Source of the DNA: Deltaproteobacteria bacterium
GTDB lineage: Bacteria; Desulfobacterota; Desulfobacteria; Desulfobacterales; Desulfosarcinaceae
NCBI GenBank assembly: GCA_021819735.1
Contig: JAKAFO010000003.1
Coordinates: 1 to 41,858 of the forward strand
DNA length: 41,858 bases
Direction of reading: 5' to 3'
Shown: piece by piece, positions 25,235 to 33,634 of the stretch
Layout of the letters: every line of letters begins with the position of its first letter
How positions within the stretch are numbered: position 1 is the first letter of the stretch
Program-made: the position numbers and the translations under genes
The notes under the pieces: model-generated
What the model was told of the DNA's origin: nothing
The model's input: the letters and a program-made list of their open reading frames with translations, nothing else
The model's database searches: none

Positions 25235-26110
25235 ATGTTTAAGAAAATGGCTGTGATGCTGATGATGACTCTTGTTTTGGGCGCGGCGGCCCAGGCCGAC
25301 GATAACGCGACCATGACGGCCGAAGAGTTCGAGGCCTCGCTGAAGTTCCAGAAGGGCGTCATCGTTCTTCCGGGCGGCATGGCGACCCTCAACATTCCGG
25401 ACTCCTTTCGATACCTGGATTCCGAGGACACCGAGCGCGTGCTGGTGGAGGCCTGGGGCAACCCGTCCGGCGAAGGCACCCTGGGCATGCTTTTTCCGGC
25501 CGACGTCAACCCGACCTCGGAGAATGGTTGGGGCATCGTTATCACCTACGAAGAAGACGGTTATGTGTCCGACAAGGATGCGGATGCCATCGATTATGAC
25601 GATCTTCTCAAGGAGATGAAGGACGCGGTGGCCGAACGGAACAAAGAGCGCCAGGCCCAGGGCTACCAGACCGTCGATCTCGTGGGCTGGGCGGCCAAGC
25701 CCCATTATGACAAGGAGCAGCACAAACTGCACTGGGCCAAGGAGCTGAGCTTCGGCGCGGACCGGGAGCATACCTTGAACTACAATATCCGGGTCCTGGG
25801 CCGCAGAGGGGTGCTGGTCCTGAACGCGGTTTCGGCCATCGGCCAGATGGAGACCGTGGCCGCCCAGGTGCAGACGGTGCTCGACTTCACCGATTTCAAC
25901 ACGGGGTTCCGCTACGCGGACTACGATGCCAAAACCGACAAGAAGGCGGCTTACGGCATTGCGGCCCTGGTGGCCGGCGGCGTGGCCGCAAAAGCCGGTC
26001 TCTTCACGAAACTCATCGCCCTGCTGCTGGCCGCCAAGAAGCTGGTGATCGTGGCCGTGATCGGCCTGGGCGCCTTCATCATGAATCTGTTCAAACGAAA
26101 AAAGGCCTGA
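25235..26110 (+). CDS. DUF2167 family membrane-anchored protein
   Basis: A 291-residue protein with a signal peptide (MFKKMAVMLMMTLVLGAAAQA), a long periplasmic domain of DUF2167 type (KGVIVLPGGMATLNIPDSFRY, then ENGWGIVITYEEDGYVSDKDA), and one or two C-terminal membrane segments ending in a basic tail (NLFKRKKA). GGGAGG precedes the ATG by four bases, which fixes the start. DUF2167 proteins have no established biochemical role. The gene is 22 bp upstream of a site-2 protease gene, which may cut or depend on it. Confidence 0.87.
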   Translation: MFKKMAVMLMMTLVLGAAAQADDNATMTAEEFEASLKFQKGVIVLPGGMATLNIPDSFRYLDSEDTERVLVEAWGNPSGEGTLGMLFPADVNPTSENGWGIVITYEEDGYVSDKDADAIDYDDLLKEMKDAVAERNKERQAQGYQTVDLVGWAAKPHYDKEQHKLHWAKELSFGADREHTLNYNIRVLGRRGVLVLNAVSAIGQMETVAAQVQTVLDFTDFNTGFRYADYDAKTDKKAAYGIAALVAGGVAAKAGLFTKLIALLLAAKKLVIVAVIGLGAFIMNLFKRKKA

Positions 26111-26132
26111 CGCCGCGGGGGAAGGTGAACGC

Positions 26133-26975
26133 ATGGAAGAATCAGAAAGATCGTTGACCACCGTCGCACGGGGCACGTTTGGACCGTCCCCATCCGATGT
26201 TCCGGCGGCGCCCCCCAAGCCGAACCGCTCGGGGATTTTTTCCATCGCCCTCATCGCCGGTGCGCTGGTCCTCAAATTTTTGAAGCCACTGCTCATCGGC
26301 CTCAAAGCTTTCAAGGCCGGCGCCTTTCTCAAAACCGGGTTTACCATGGTGCTGAGCATGTGGGCCTATGCCCTGGCCTGGGGCTGGGCCTACGGCGCCG
26401 CCTTCGTGCTGCTGATCTTCGTGCACGAAATGGGGCATGTGTACGCGCTTAAAGAATTCAAGATCCGCGCCAGCGTGCCGATCTTCATCCCCTTCCTGGG
26501 CGCCATCGTGGCCCTGAAAGAGATGCCCCGGAACGTGCGCATCGAAGCCTGGATCGGCATCGCCGGCCCCCTGGTGGGCACCGGCGGCGCCATGCTCTGC
26601 TGGTCCGCGGCCCTGTACACCGGAAGCACTTTCTGGATGGCGGTGGCCTACACCGGCTTTTTCCTGAACCTGTTCAATCTGATCCCCATCAGCCCGCTGG
26701 ATGGCGGCCGGGTGGTTGCCGCCATTTCCCCCAAGCTCTGGATCCTGGGTTTTGTCGGTCTCCTGATCCTGTTCGTCCGATCCTTCAACCCCATTCTGCT
26801 GTTCATTCTACTGCCCGCCGGGCGCAACGTGTACAACCTGTGGAAGCGCAAAGACGCGGTGCCGGCCGAATACTACGCGGTCGATACCAAAACCAAGGGG
26901 CAGATTTCGCTGCTCTACTTCGGACTCCTGTTGTTCCTGGCCATTGCCATGTCGCTCACCCATGTCGCGCGCTGA
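26133..26975 (+). CDS. Site-2 protease family (M50) zinc metalloprotease
   Basis: A 280-residue integral membrane protein with the zinc motif HEMGH (98-102) in a transmembrane helix and the second ligand motif LDGGR (Asp190) in NLIPISPLDGG, both intact. An alanine/proline-rich N-terminal stretch precedes the first helix. M50 enzymes cut substrates inside the membrane, often to release regulators. It follows the DUF2167 gene by 22 bp as a two-gene unit. The substrate is not evident from the window. Confidence 0.9.
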   Translation: MEESERSLTTVARGTFGPSPSDVPAAPPKPNRSGIFSIALIAGALVLKFLKPLLIGLKAFKAGAFLKTGFTMVLSMWAYALAWGWAYGAAFVLLIFVHEMGHVYALKEFKIRASVPIFIPFLGAIVALKEMPRNVRIEAWIGIAGPLVGTGGAMLCWSAALYTGSTFWMAVAYTGFFLNLFNLIPISPLDGGRVVAAISPKLWILGFVGLLILFVRSFNPILLFILLPAGRNVYNLWKRKDAVPAEYYAVDTKTKGQISLLYFGLLLFLAIAMSLTHVAR

Positions 26976-26988
26976 GGCGTGTGCACGC

Positions 26989-27020
26989 AAAACGGGCCCC
27001 CGATGCCATCGGGGGCCCGT
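26989..27020 (-). terminator. GC-rich terminator between convergent genes
   Basis: A perfect 13-bp stem (26992-27004 with 27008-27020, loop GCC) lies between the M50 gene and the convergent beta-lactamase-fold gene. On the minus strand it runs into TTTT; on the plus strand there is no T-tract, though the very stable stem may still slow polymerase. Confidence 0.7.
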
Positions 27021-27086
27021 TGGTGAAGGCGGAGGCCATGGGCGCGGCAGGTGCGCCGGAACGCCGAACGGTTCGTTTCCCGCCGA

Positions 27087-28424
27087 TTACTCCACGATGG
27101 CCTGGTAGATCAAATTCTTCACCTGGTAGCGCACGGTCTCGCGCTGGCCCGGGTTGTTGATCATGAAGACCGCCACCAGCTCCTTTTGGGGATCGACCCA
27201 GAAGATCGTTCCGGCGATGCCCTGCTTGTAGTACTCGCCCACGCTGCCCAAACCGTAGGCGCCGCCGCCGGGTTGCGCGCGGACATAAAGATCGAATCCG
27301 CCGGCATGGCCCGGGCCGGGTTGGTATTGGGGATCGGTGCGCTTGCCCAGGTCTCCGAGTTGATCCGAGCTCATGAGCGTCACCGTGGCCGGGCTGAGCA
27401 GGCGCACGCCGTCCAGCTCGCCGCCGTTGAGCAGCATTTGCCCGAAGCGCGCGAAATCCATGGCCGTGCCCACCATGCCGCCGCCTCCGCCGGCAAATTT
27501 TTGGCCCGGGGTGGTGACATCGGTGAGAAAGGGCGATTGGGGCGACAGGTAGACCAAGCGGTCGAGGGCCTCGGCCGGCACCAGGAAACCGGAATCCTTC
27601 ATGCCCAGAGGCTTGGCGATGCTTTCGGCCACATATTGATCCAGGGGTTTGCCGGTGATGACCTCCACGATGGCGCCCAGGACGTCATAGGAGACGCTGT
27701 AGTTGTACTGGGTGCCGGGGTCGCACACCAGGGGCAGCGAGGCGATTTTGTCCATCACTTCCATGGTGGTCAAGCCGCGCAGGTCGCGCATTCCGGCCTT
27801 GAGATATTCGGCCTGCACGGACTTGGGCGCCATGAACCAGTAGCTCAAGCCCGCGGTGTGGCGCAGCAGGTCCAGCACGAGCATGTGGCTCTTGGGCGGG
27901 CGCAACGTCATGGTCTCCTTGCCGGCGGCGTCCTTCTGGATATCGGCCACCTGCACATCCCGGAAGGCGGGCAGGTACTTGAAGACCGGGTCGGAGAGCA
28001 GCAGCTTGCCCTCTTCCATCAACTGCATCACGGCCACGGCGGTGACGGTCTTGGTCATGGAGTGCACGCGGAAGATGGCGTCGTCGACCATGGGCAGGTC
28101 CTTTTGGGGATCGCGCTTGCCGAAACTTTTGAAGTAGGCGATGCGCCCCTTGCGCGCGATCAGCAGCACGGCGCCGTCATAGGATTTCTTGGCCACCTCG
28201 GCATTCAGGACCGTATCGATGCGGGCCAGCCGCTCGACCGAAAAGCCCAATTCCGCTGGGTCGGCCGGGGAAAGCACCGGGGCGGGCGTGGCTTGGGCGG
28301 GCGCGGGCGGCGGGGGGGTGGCCGCGGCCGATGTGGACTTGGATGGGATGACGCAGCCCGTCAGGCCGATTAGAACGATCGCCAAAAGCCAACGGTATAG
28401 TGGCGACAAGCTTCGCTTCTGCAT
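27087..28424 (-). CDS. Beta-lactamase-fold serine hydrolase lipoprotein
   Basis: A 445-residue lipoprotein: ATG 28424 after AAAGAGG, lipobox LTGC (Cys24), then a Pro/Ala-rich linker (about 30-55) and a class C beta-lactamase/family VIII esterase domain. The nucleophile motif SxxK is SMTK (122-125), the Tyr motif is likely Tyr242 in YNYSVSYDVLG, and the third motif would lie in a Gly-rich stretch near the C terminus. Members hydrolyse esters, amides or D-amino-acid peptides; substrate cannot be told from sequence. It is monocistronic, facing the M50 gene. Confidence 0.9.
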   Translation of the reverse strand: MQKRSLSPLYRWLLAIVLIGLTGCVIPSKSTSAAATPPPPAPAQATPAPVLSPADPAELGFSVERLARIDTVLNAEVAKKSYDGAVLLIARKGRIAYFKSFGKRDPQKDLPMVDDAIFRVHSMTKTVTAVAVMQLMEEGKLLLSDPVFKYLPAFRDVQVADIQKDAAGKETMTLRPPKSHMLVLDLLRHTAGLSYWFMAPKSVQAEYLKAGMRDLRGLTTMEVMDKIASLPLVCDPGTQYNYSVSYDVLGAIVEVITGKPLDQYVAESIAKPLGMKDSGFLVPAEALDRLVYLSPQSPFLTDVTTPGQKFAGGGGGMVGTAMDFARFGQMLLNGGELDGVRLLSPATVTLMSSDQLGDLGKRTDPQYQPGPGHAGGFDLYVRAQPGGGAYGLGSVGEYYKQGIAGTIFWVDPQKELVAVFMINNPGQRETVRYQVKNLIYQAIVE

Positions 28425-28538
28425 GCTTAACCTCTTTGTTTGGAAGGTGGATTGGAATTGATTGGGCTTTCTATACAATGACCTTCCGGTGGCGGCAAGT
28501 AGATCCTTACCGCAGCCCCGTTTCTGGATGGACTCGGC

Positions 28539-29984
28539 TCATCGTTCGACAATGCCGCACAGATGCTTGGCCAGCCGCTGCTTTTGCTCTACGTTCACCA
28601 GGCGGGCGATCATGATGCGCTGGGCCTGGGGCGAACCGGCGCCGTGCATGGATTCGGGCAGGTAGCCCACGGCCTGGGCGCCCATGGTCATGGCCTCGAT
28701 GAGCCGCAGGATGCGCATGCGGTTTTCGGTGGAGCTGCCGGCTGCGCCGCGGTAGTACTTTTCCATCAGGGGGCCGGTTTCGGGCGAGCGGAAATCGGCT
28801 TCGGACGGCAGGGTCACCACCAGGCCGCCGGCGATGTCCTGGGCCAGGCGCGCCAGCACATAAGGGTAGTGGGCGATATTGTACTTGAAGACGTTGGCCA
28901 TCAGGGCGTCCACGATCCAGGTGCCGCTGGGCTCGGCGTGGCCCTCGTGGGCGCAGGCCAGGGTGGCGCAAAAGAGCGATTCGTTGAGGTGGTTCATCTC
29001 CACGATCTTGTCGCGCACATGCGTGGCCTTGGCCGTGCCGTTGTATTCGGCGATGGTCTGGGTGGCGCCGATCAGCACATCGCCCACGCCCACCTTACAG
29101 GCGTAGCTCTGGCGGTGGTAGGCGGTAAACTTCTCCACCAGCGGCCCGCTGAACTCGTACTCTTGGTACATGAAGACCCGCTCCCAGGGAATGAAGACGT
29201 CGTCGAAGACCATCAGGGCCTCGTGGCCGCCGTAGTACAGGTTGCCCACATCCATGGGGTTGCCCTCCAGCTTGCGCGTGTCGCACGACTGGCGGCCCAT
29301 GATGTAGGTGATGCCGGGGTGGTCGCTGGGCAGGGCGAAGGATACGGCCCAGGCCTTGTCCGCCGCGCGCAGGGTGGCCGTGGGCATGACGATGATCTGG
29401 TGGGAGTTGAGGGCCCCGGTCTGGTGGGCCTTGGCCCCGCGCACCACGATGCCGTCGGGCCGCTCTTGCACCACGCGCAGGTAGAGATCCGGGTCGGCCT
29501 GCTGGTGGGGCGCCAGCGAGCGGTCGCCCTTGGGATCGGTCATGGCGCCGTCGCACACCAGGTCGTTTTCCTGGACCATGGTCAGGAACTTGAGAAAACG
29601 CGGATTGTAGGAGGTGCCCTTGGCCTGGTCGATGGCGTGGGTGACGATCGACAGGGTGTTGAGGGCGTCCATGCCCACACAGCGCTGGAAACAGCAGCCG
29701 GTGGCGCCACCCAGCAGGCGGCCCATCTTGGACTTGAGCACCAGGTCGCGGGTGCTCTGGAAGATGTGGGTGAAGCGGTTGATCCTGCGGCCGGAAAGGT
29801 GCGAGATGGCCGTCATCGTCTCCTCGTGCTCGGGGTGCTGGGCCATCTCGTAGGTTTTGGCCACGGCATTGCGCGACGGCCGGATGATGGGGTCGGTGCC
29901 CAGGGCGGTGATCTTCTTGCCGAACATGTAAACCGACAGGTTCAGCTTCTCCAGACTCTCTTCGTATTGCTCGGGCGTCATCAT
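28539..29984 (-). CDS. 4-hydroxybutyryl-CoA dehydratase / 4-hydroxyphenylacetate 3-hydroxylase family flavoprotein
   Basis: A 481-residue acyl-CoA-dehydrogenase-fold protein, close to the usual 480-490. ATG 29984 (next codon also ATG) follows AAGGAG by ten bases. Radical dehydratases of this family hold a [4Fe-4S] cluster between two Cys of CxxxC, a His and a Cys. Here CCFQRC gives Cys98 and Cys102, and YHRQSYACKVG gives His290 and Cys296. The His-Cys spacing is one shorter than in the Clostridium aminobutyricum enzyme as I recall it (H292/C299), so the exact reaction is uncertain. It could dehydrate 4-hydroxybutyryl-CoA or isomerise vinylacetyl-CoA in anaerobic carbon metabolism. No pathway neighbours are adjacent. 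Confidence 0.85.
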   Translation of the reverse strand: MMTPEQYEESLEKLNLSVYMFGKKITALGTDPIIRPSRNAVAKTYEMAQHPEHEETMTAISHLSGRRINRFTHIFQSTRDLVLKSKMGRLLGGATGCCFQRCVGMDALNTLSIVTHAIDQAKGTSYNPRFLKFLTMVQENDLVCDGAMTDPKGDRSLAPHQQADPDLYLRVVQERPDGIVVRGAKAHQTGALNSHQIIVMPTATLRAADKAWAVSFALPSDHPGITYIMGRQSCDTRKLEGNPMDVGNLYYGGHEALMVFDDVFIPWERVFMYQEYEFSGPLVEKFTAYHRQSYACKVGVGDVLIGATQTIAEYNGTAKATHVRDKIVEMNHLNESLFCATLACAHEGHAEPSGTWIVDALMANVFKYNIAHYPYVLARLAQDIAGGLVVTLPSEADFRSPETGPLMEKYYRGAAGSSTENRMRILRLIEAMTMGAQAVGYLPESMHGAGSPQAQRIMIARLVNVEQKQRLAKHLCGIVER

Positions 29985-30199
29985 TATAATACTTCTCCTT
30001 GGCGCGCTCGGTAGCGCATGGATTGCATGCTTGCAAATAGGCGGGAAATGGCCGAAGAAAAGAGTATACAAGGCCGCCGGAGCCGGGTAAAGGGCTTCTT
30101 GGTTGCGCCAATGAAAGCGCTTGACTCCTTGCAGCCGGCAGACCATATACAGGCAGACGCACCCCTGAACAATCGAACCATTACCGGAGGCTACCCCCC

Positions 30200-31123
30200 A
30201 TGCGCATCCACCGTTTCGGACGCCGATCGCTCCTGTTTCTGACGCTTTTGCTCGTCGGCCTGGCGGCCGACCCGGCCCGGGCCGGCCAGGTGGTCACCGA
30301 CGAGTTGCGCCAGTGGGCCCGGGAGGCCATCGCCCGCGAAAGCACCCTGGAGGGCCGGGCGGCCACCAACACGGTCAGCATTCTGTATTTCGAAAACCAG
30401 ACCCAACGCCCCGAACTGGACCCGCTGCAAAAAGGGCTGACCCTGATGCTGATCACGGACCTGTCCAAGATCGAAAACCTGCAGGTCGTGGAGCGCACCC
30501 GCATCCAGGCGCTGCTGGACGAACTGGCCCTGGGCACCAGCGGCCTGGTGGATAAGGCGTCGGCGCCGCGGGTGGGCCGCCTGCTGGGCGCCGCTTACCT
30601 GGTGGGCGGACGCCTGGCGCCGGCCGACCAGACCGGCCTGCGCATCGATTCGGACCTGGTGCGTGTGGCTGCCAAGGACACGCTGGGGCAACCCACCAGC
30701 GCCGGCCCCCTGGAAGAGTTGCTGCGCATGGAAAAAGAGATCCTCTTCGACATCGTGCGCCTGCTGCAACTGGAGCTGACCCCGGCCCAGATCGAGGCGC
30801 TGCGCAAGCCGCTGACCACCGACCTGAAGGCCCTCATGGCATGGTTCCAGGGCGTGGCTCTGAGCGATCAGCAGAAATACCCCCAGGCCGCCGAGGCCTA
30901 TGAAAAGGCCATCGCGGCCGATCCGGCCTTCGCGCCCGCCACGGAAGCCCTGGAGGAGTTGCGCGCGCGCAACTTGATCGCCAGGCCCCTGGACACCATC
31001 GAGTTGCTCGAACGCCTGCGCCAGAAGGTATCGGTGTCCGACCGGCCCGAGCCGGACGAAATCTTCAAGCGCGAGCACCCCACGGAGGTGCAGAGTTCCG
31101 ACGTCAATGTCCGCTGGCGCTAA
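30200..31123 (+). CDS. CsgG-like protein with TPR segment
   Basis: A 307-residue exported protein. GGAGG precedes the ATG and a signal peptide ends near DPARAG. Residues 57-150 follow the CsgG/FlgO-type pattern (VSILYFENQT, KGLTLMLITDLSKI, VVERTRIQALLDELALG, GAAYLVGGRL). A later helical part has a TPR-like unit (ALSDQQKYPQAAEAYEKAIAADP-like, about 215-245). CsgG proteins build outer-membrane secretion channels, but many relatives with this domain are periplasmic and of unknown role. There is no lipobox, unlike CsgG. It leads a run of three exported proteins. Confidence 0.8.
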   Translation: MRIHRFGRRSLLFLTLLLVGLAADPARAGQVVTDELRQWAREAIARESTLEGRAATNTVSILYFENQTQRPELDPLQKGLTLMLITDLSKIENLQVVERTRIQALLDELALGTSGLVDKASAPRVGRLLGAAYLVGGRLAPADQTGLRIDSDLVRVAAKDTLGQPTSAGPLEELLRMEKEILFDIVRLLQLELTPAQIEALRKPLTTDLKALMAWFQGVALSDQQKYPQAAEAYEKAIAADPAFAPATEALEELRARNLIARPLDTIELLERLRQKVSVSDRPEPDEIFKREHPTEVQSSDVNVRWR

Positions 31124-31153
31124 AAATCTTCTCTCTATGGATGGAGCCTTGTT

Positions 31154-32272
31154 ATGGATTTGTTCGGCCGACTCAAGTGTAGCGTGTGGCCAGGGCGGCT
31201 TTGGCTTCTGGCGGTTCTCCTGGCGGCCGCCTGCGGCGGCGGCGCCTCTTCTTCCCAGGAGAGCGCCGGCACCAGCGCCCTCTCCTTTCAGGTCCTCTGG
31301 GACCGACCCGATTTTCAAACTGCCAGCCTCACCGATTGCGCGGATGTGGCCACCGTCAGCGCGGCCGTTTACAGCGACGCCGGCGATCTGCTCGGGGCGG
31401 GCGGCCCCTGGGATTGCCTCACCGGCAGCGGCGTCATCGCCGGTCTACCCTCCAACTACTACGCGACCATCATGGTGGCGGGCAACGGACCGGACGGGAC
31501 GCCGCTCTATGCTGGCCAAAGCGCAACCATATTTCTCAATCCGGGAAGCGTGGACGGTGGGGTGATCACGGCCGGGCCCTTCGTGCCCCAGCTTCTCAGC
31601 CCCAACAACGCCGCCATCGTGGCCCCGGAGGCGTTGACATTACGGTGGGCCCCGCTGATCAGCGCCGGCGGCTATATGGTGACCCTGGCCACCAACGATT
31701 CGTTCGCCGCCGAAACTATCGTCCAGGAGTACGACATTGTCGACCCTACAATCATCAGTTTTCAGCCGGATGTGGCCGGTTTGCAATTGGAGCTGCCTTA
31801 TTACTGGCGCGTGCAGGCCTATTCGGCCTCAGGCCGGACCGGCGCCCCGTCCGCGATGCGGCAATTCAGCCTCCGGGAGGTGGTGGTCACCAGCGTGACC
31901 TTCGTGGGCGACGACCCGGCCGGCGTGGTGTCGCCGGTTGAAACCACGGTCGCCTTCAGCTATGCGACCATCGACTTCTCCCAGCAACGGGATGGCGCCG
32001 TCATCGACCAATGGTCCGCCCCGCTGGACTCCACCGACTACTTCGCCCTCCAGGAGATCATCACCAGCTACGAGTTGATGGGCCAGTCGGATATCACTTA
32101 CACCCCCGCACCCTGCACCGGCTGGAGCGGCTTGGCGATAGCGATGGTCTATAATGGATCGCCCTACGGGTTTTCGATCAGCGCGCAGGTCTGCAATCCG
32201 GCCGAGTGGCCCACCGGCGTGAGCAGCCTGGTGACCCTGAAAGATGATTTGGTGGCCGAGTACCAGCCCTAG
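31154..32272 (+). CDS. Lipoprotein with fibronectin III-like domain, function unknown
   Basis: A 372-residue lipoprotein with signal LLAVLLAAAC (Cys near residue 27) followed by a Gly/Ser linker. The middle contains a beta-sandwich resembling fibronectin III (PQLLSPNNAAIV, LRWAPLISAGGYMVTLATND, LPYYWRVQAYSASGRTGAPS). The N- and C-terminal parts are not recognisable to me. It sits 30 bp after the CsgG-like gene and is probably in one operon with it, as a surface or periplasmic partner. Confidence 0.75.
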   Translation: MDLFGRLKCSVWPGRLWLLAVLLAAACGGGASSSQESAGTSALSFQVLWDRPDFQTASLTDCADVATVSAAVYSDAGDLLGAGGPWDCLTGSGVIAGLPSNYYATIMVAGNGPDGTPLYAGQSATIFLNPGSVDGGVITAGPFVPQLLSPNNAAIVAPEALTLRWAPLISAGGYMVTLATNDSFAAETIVQEYDIVDPTIISFQPDVAGLQLELPYYWRVQAYSASGRTGAPSAMRQFSLREVVVTSVTFVGDDPAGVVSPVETTVAFSYATIDFSQQRDGAVIDQWSAPLDSTDYFALQEIITSYELMGQSDITYTPAPCTGWSGLAIAMVYNGSPYGFSISAQVCNPAEWPTGVSSLVTLKDDLVAEYQP

Positions 32273-32337
32273 CGCTGCGGCCCGGCATCGGGCCTTGGTG
32301 ATAATCGTTGCACCTTGCGATGACAAAAGGACGCTAC

Positions 32338-33471
32338 ATGACGATCAGAGCTTTTTGCTGTTGGCTGTTGACCCTCGCTGTGCTTTGCCCGACCGATCCC
32401 TGCCGTGCCGCGGATGTGGAAGCCGAGACCGCCTTTCGCTACCAGGCCTGGACCAGCGATGCCGATGAAGATGGCTACCAGGCCTACGTGCCGGTCTACC
32501 TGCGCGGGGCCCTGTCCAAGTTCCGCTGGGAGGTGGTGGCCGGCTATGCCGATACCGGCGCGGACCAGGCGGGTAACGGGGAGCACTCGATCAGCGGGTT
32601 CCTCGATACCCAACTCAACCTGAGCTACCTCTTGCCCCAGACCCTGGGGCTGGATTGGCTCTTGGGCGTGGACACCAACCTGCCCACCGGCAAGACCGGC
32701 GAAGATCCCCGGGACCTGAGGGTCATGCTCGATCCGGACCTGGTCTCCATCGTCACCCCGGGCCGGGGCCTGGACGTCAACCCCTTCGTGAACGTGGCCC
32801 GGCGCTGGCAGGGCTGGACCTTCGGCGCCGGCGCGGGCTACGCCTTCCAGGGCGAATACGATTACAGCTCGGTGGACCGGGATTACGATCCGGGCGATAT
32901 CCTCAATTTCGCGGCCGAGATGCTTTACGACTGGCAAAGCGGTTGGCAGGCCCGGCTCTTCGGCCAGTACGCCATGTTCGACACCGACACCCTGGCGGGC
33001 GCAGATCTGTTGGAACGCGGCGACACCCTGCTGCTGGGCGCCGGCCTGGGCTACAAACAGGAGACCTATGGCCTGGGCCTGACCGTGAGGTCCATCACCC
33101 GGGAAAAAAGCGACTACCGCCTCACGTCGGGGGCCGGCATCGGCACCGAGCCCCACAACGGCTATGGCGATGAGTGGCTGGCTGACTTGGACGCCCAATA
33201 TCACATCAGCGCGGCCACCACGGCCAGCGCCGTGCTCTCCTATATGTACGTGCAAGAGAACGACTACGCGCCAAGCAGCATCTACTATGTCGGCCAGCGC
33301 ACCAAGGCCGGGCTTTCACTGGGCCTGGGCCATGAACTGAACGACTGGCTGCACCTGCAAGGCGCCGTGGCCGGCTTTCTCATGGACGACGACCCCAACT
33401 GGATGCACCCGGGCAGCGAGCGCAGCTACGAAGGCTGGTCGGTGAGCCTGGCGGCCACCACGCGGTTTTAA
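32338..33471 (+). CDS. Outer-membrane beta-barrel protein
   Basis: A 377-residue protein. ATG 32338 follows AAAGGA and starts a signal peptide ending CRAAD. The rest has alternating beta strands with aromatic ends (FRWEVVAGYADT, LNLSYLLPQTLGLDWLLGV, GAGAGYAFQGEYDYSS) and terminates in VSLAATTRF, a barrel-closing strand ending in Phe. The family resembles transporter or porin-like barrels of unknown cargo. Its last 26 coding bases are the left copy of a direct repeat flanking the AlbA_2 cassette, and a homologous fragment of such a gene lies at 35432-35524. Confidence 0.8.
   Translation: MTIRAFCCWLLTLAVLCPTDPCRAADVEAETAFRYQAWTSDADEDGYQAYVPVYLRGALSKFRWEVVAGYADTGADQAGNGEHSISGFLDTQLNLSYLLPQTLGLDWLLGVDTNLPTGKTGEDPRDLRVMLDPDLVSIVTPGRGLDVNPFVNVARRWQGWTFGAGAGYAFQGEYDYSSVDRDYDPGDILNFAAEMLYDWQSGWQARLFGQYAMFDTDTLAGADLLERGDTLLLGAGLGYKQETYGLGLTVRSITREKSDYRLTSGAGIGTEPHNGYGDEWLADLDAQYHISAATTASAVLSYMYVQENDYAPSSIYYVGQRTKAGLSLGLGHELNDWLHLQGAVAGFLMDDDPNWMHPGSERSYEGWSVSLAATTRF
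33445..33470 (+). repeat. Left 26-bp direct repeat (att-like), inside the barrel gene's 3' end
   Basis: The 26 bases from 33445 are identical to those at 35498-35523. Both copies code for the last residues of a barrel protein (SLAATTRF). The pair brackets the AT-rich AlbA_2 segment. Confidence 0.85.
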
Positions 33472-33634
33472 GCTGCAAATTCTTCATATTTCAAAGGTCG
33501 AATTGAAGCCACGATCACGTGCTCATTTCCTGTTTTCGACCACGGTACCTATCTTTTGAAACAAATTGACGATTCCGAGATTCGGCTCTAAAAACGGGTG
33601 GGAATCAATGTGCTTGCCAAGGAAGGACGATTCT

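Noticed and set aside
32279-32294. Hairpin GGCCCG/CGGGCC after the Fn3 lipoprotein gene as terminator
   Set aside because: Only six pairs and no T-tract; the next gene starts 66 bp after the stop and may be co-transcribed.
33445-33470. Fresh target-site duplication from an insertion sequence
   Set aside because: Homology extends beyond the 26 bp with synonymous-type changes and no transposase or terminal inverted repeats are seen, so it is not a simple target-site duplication.
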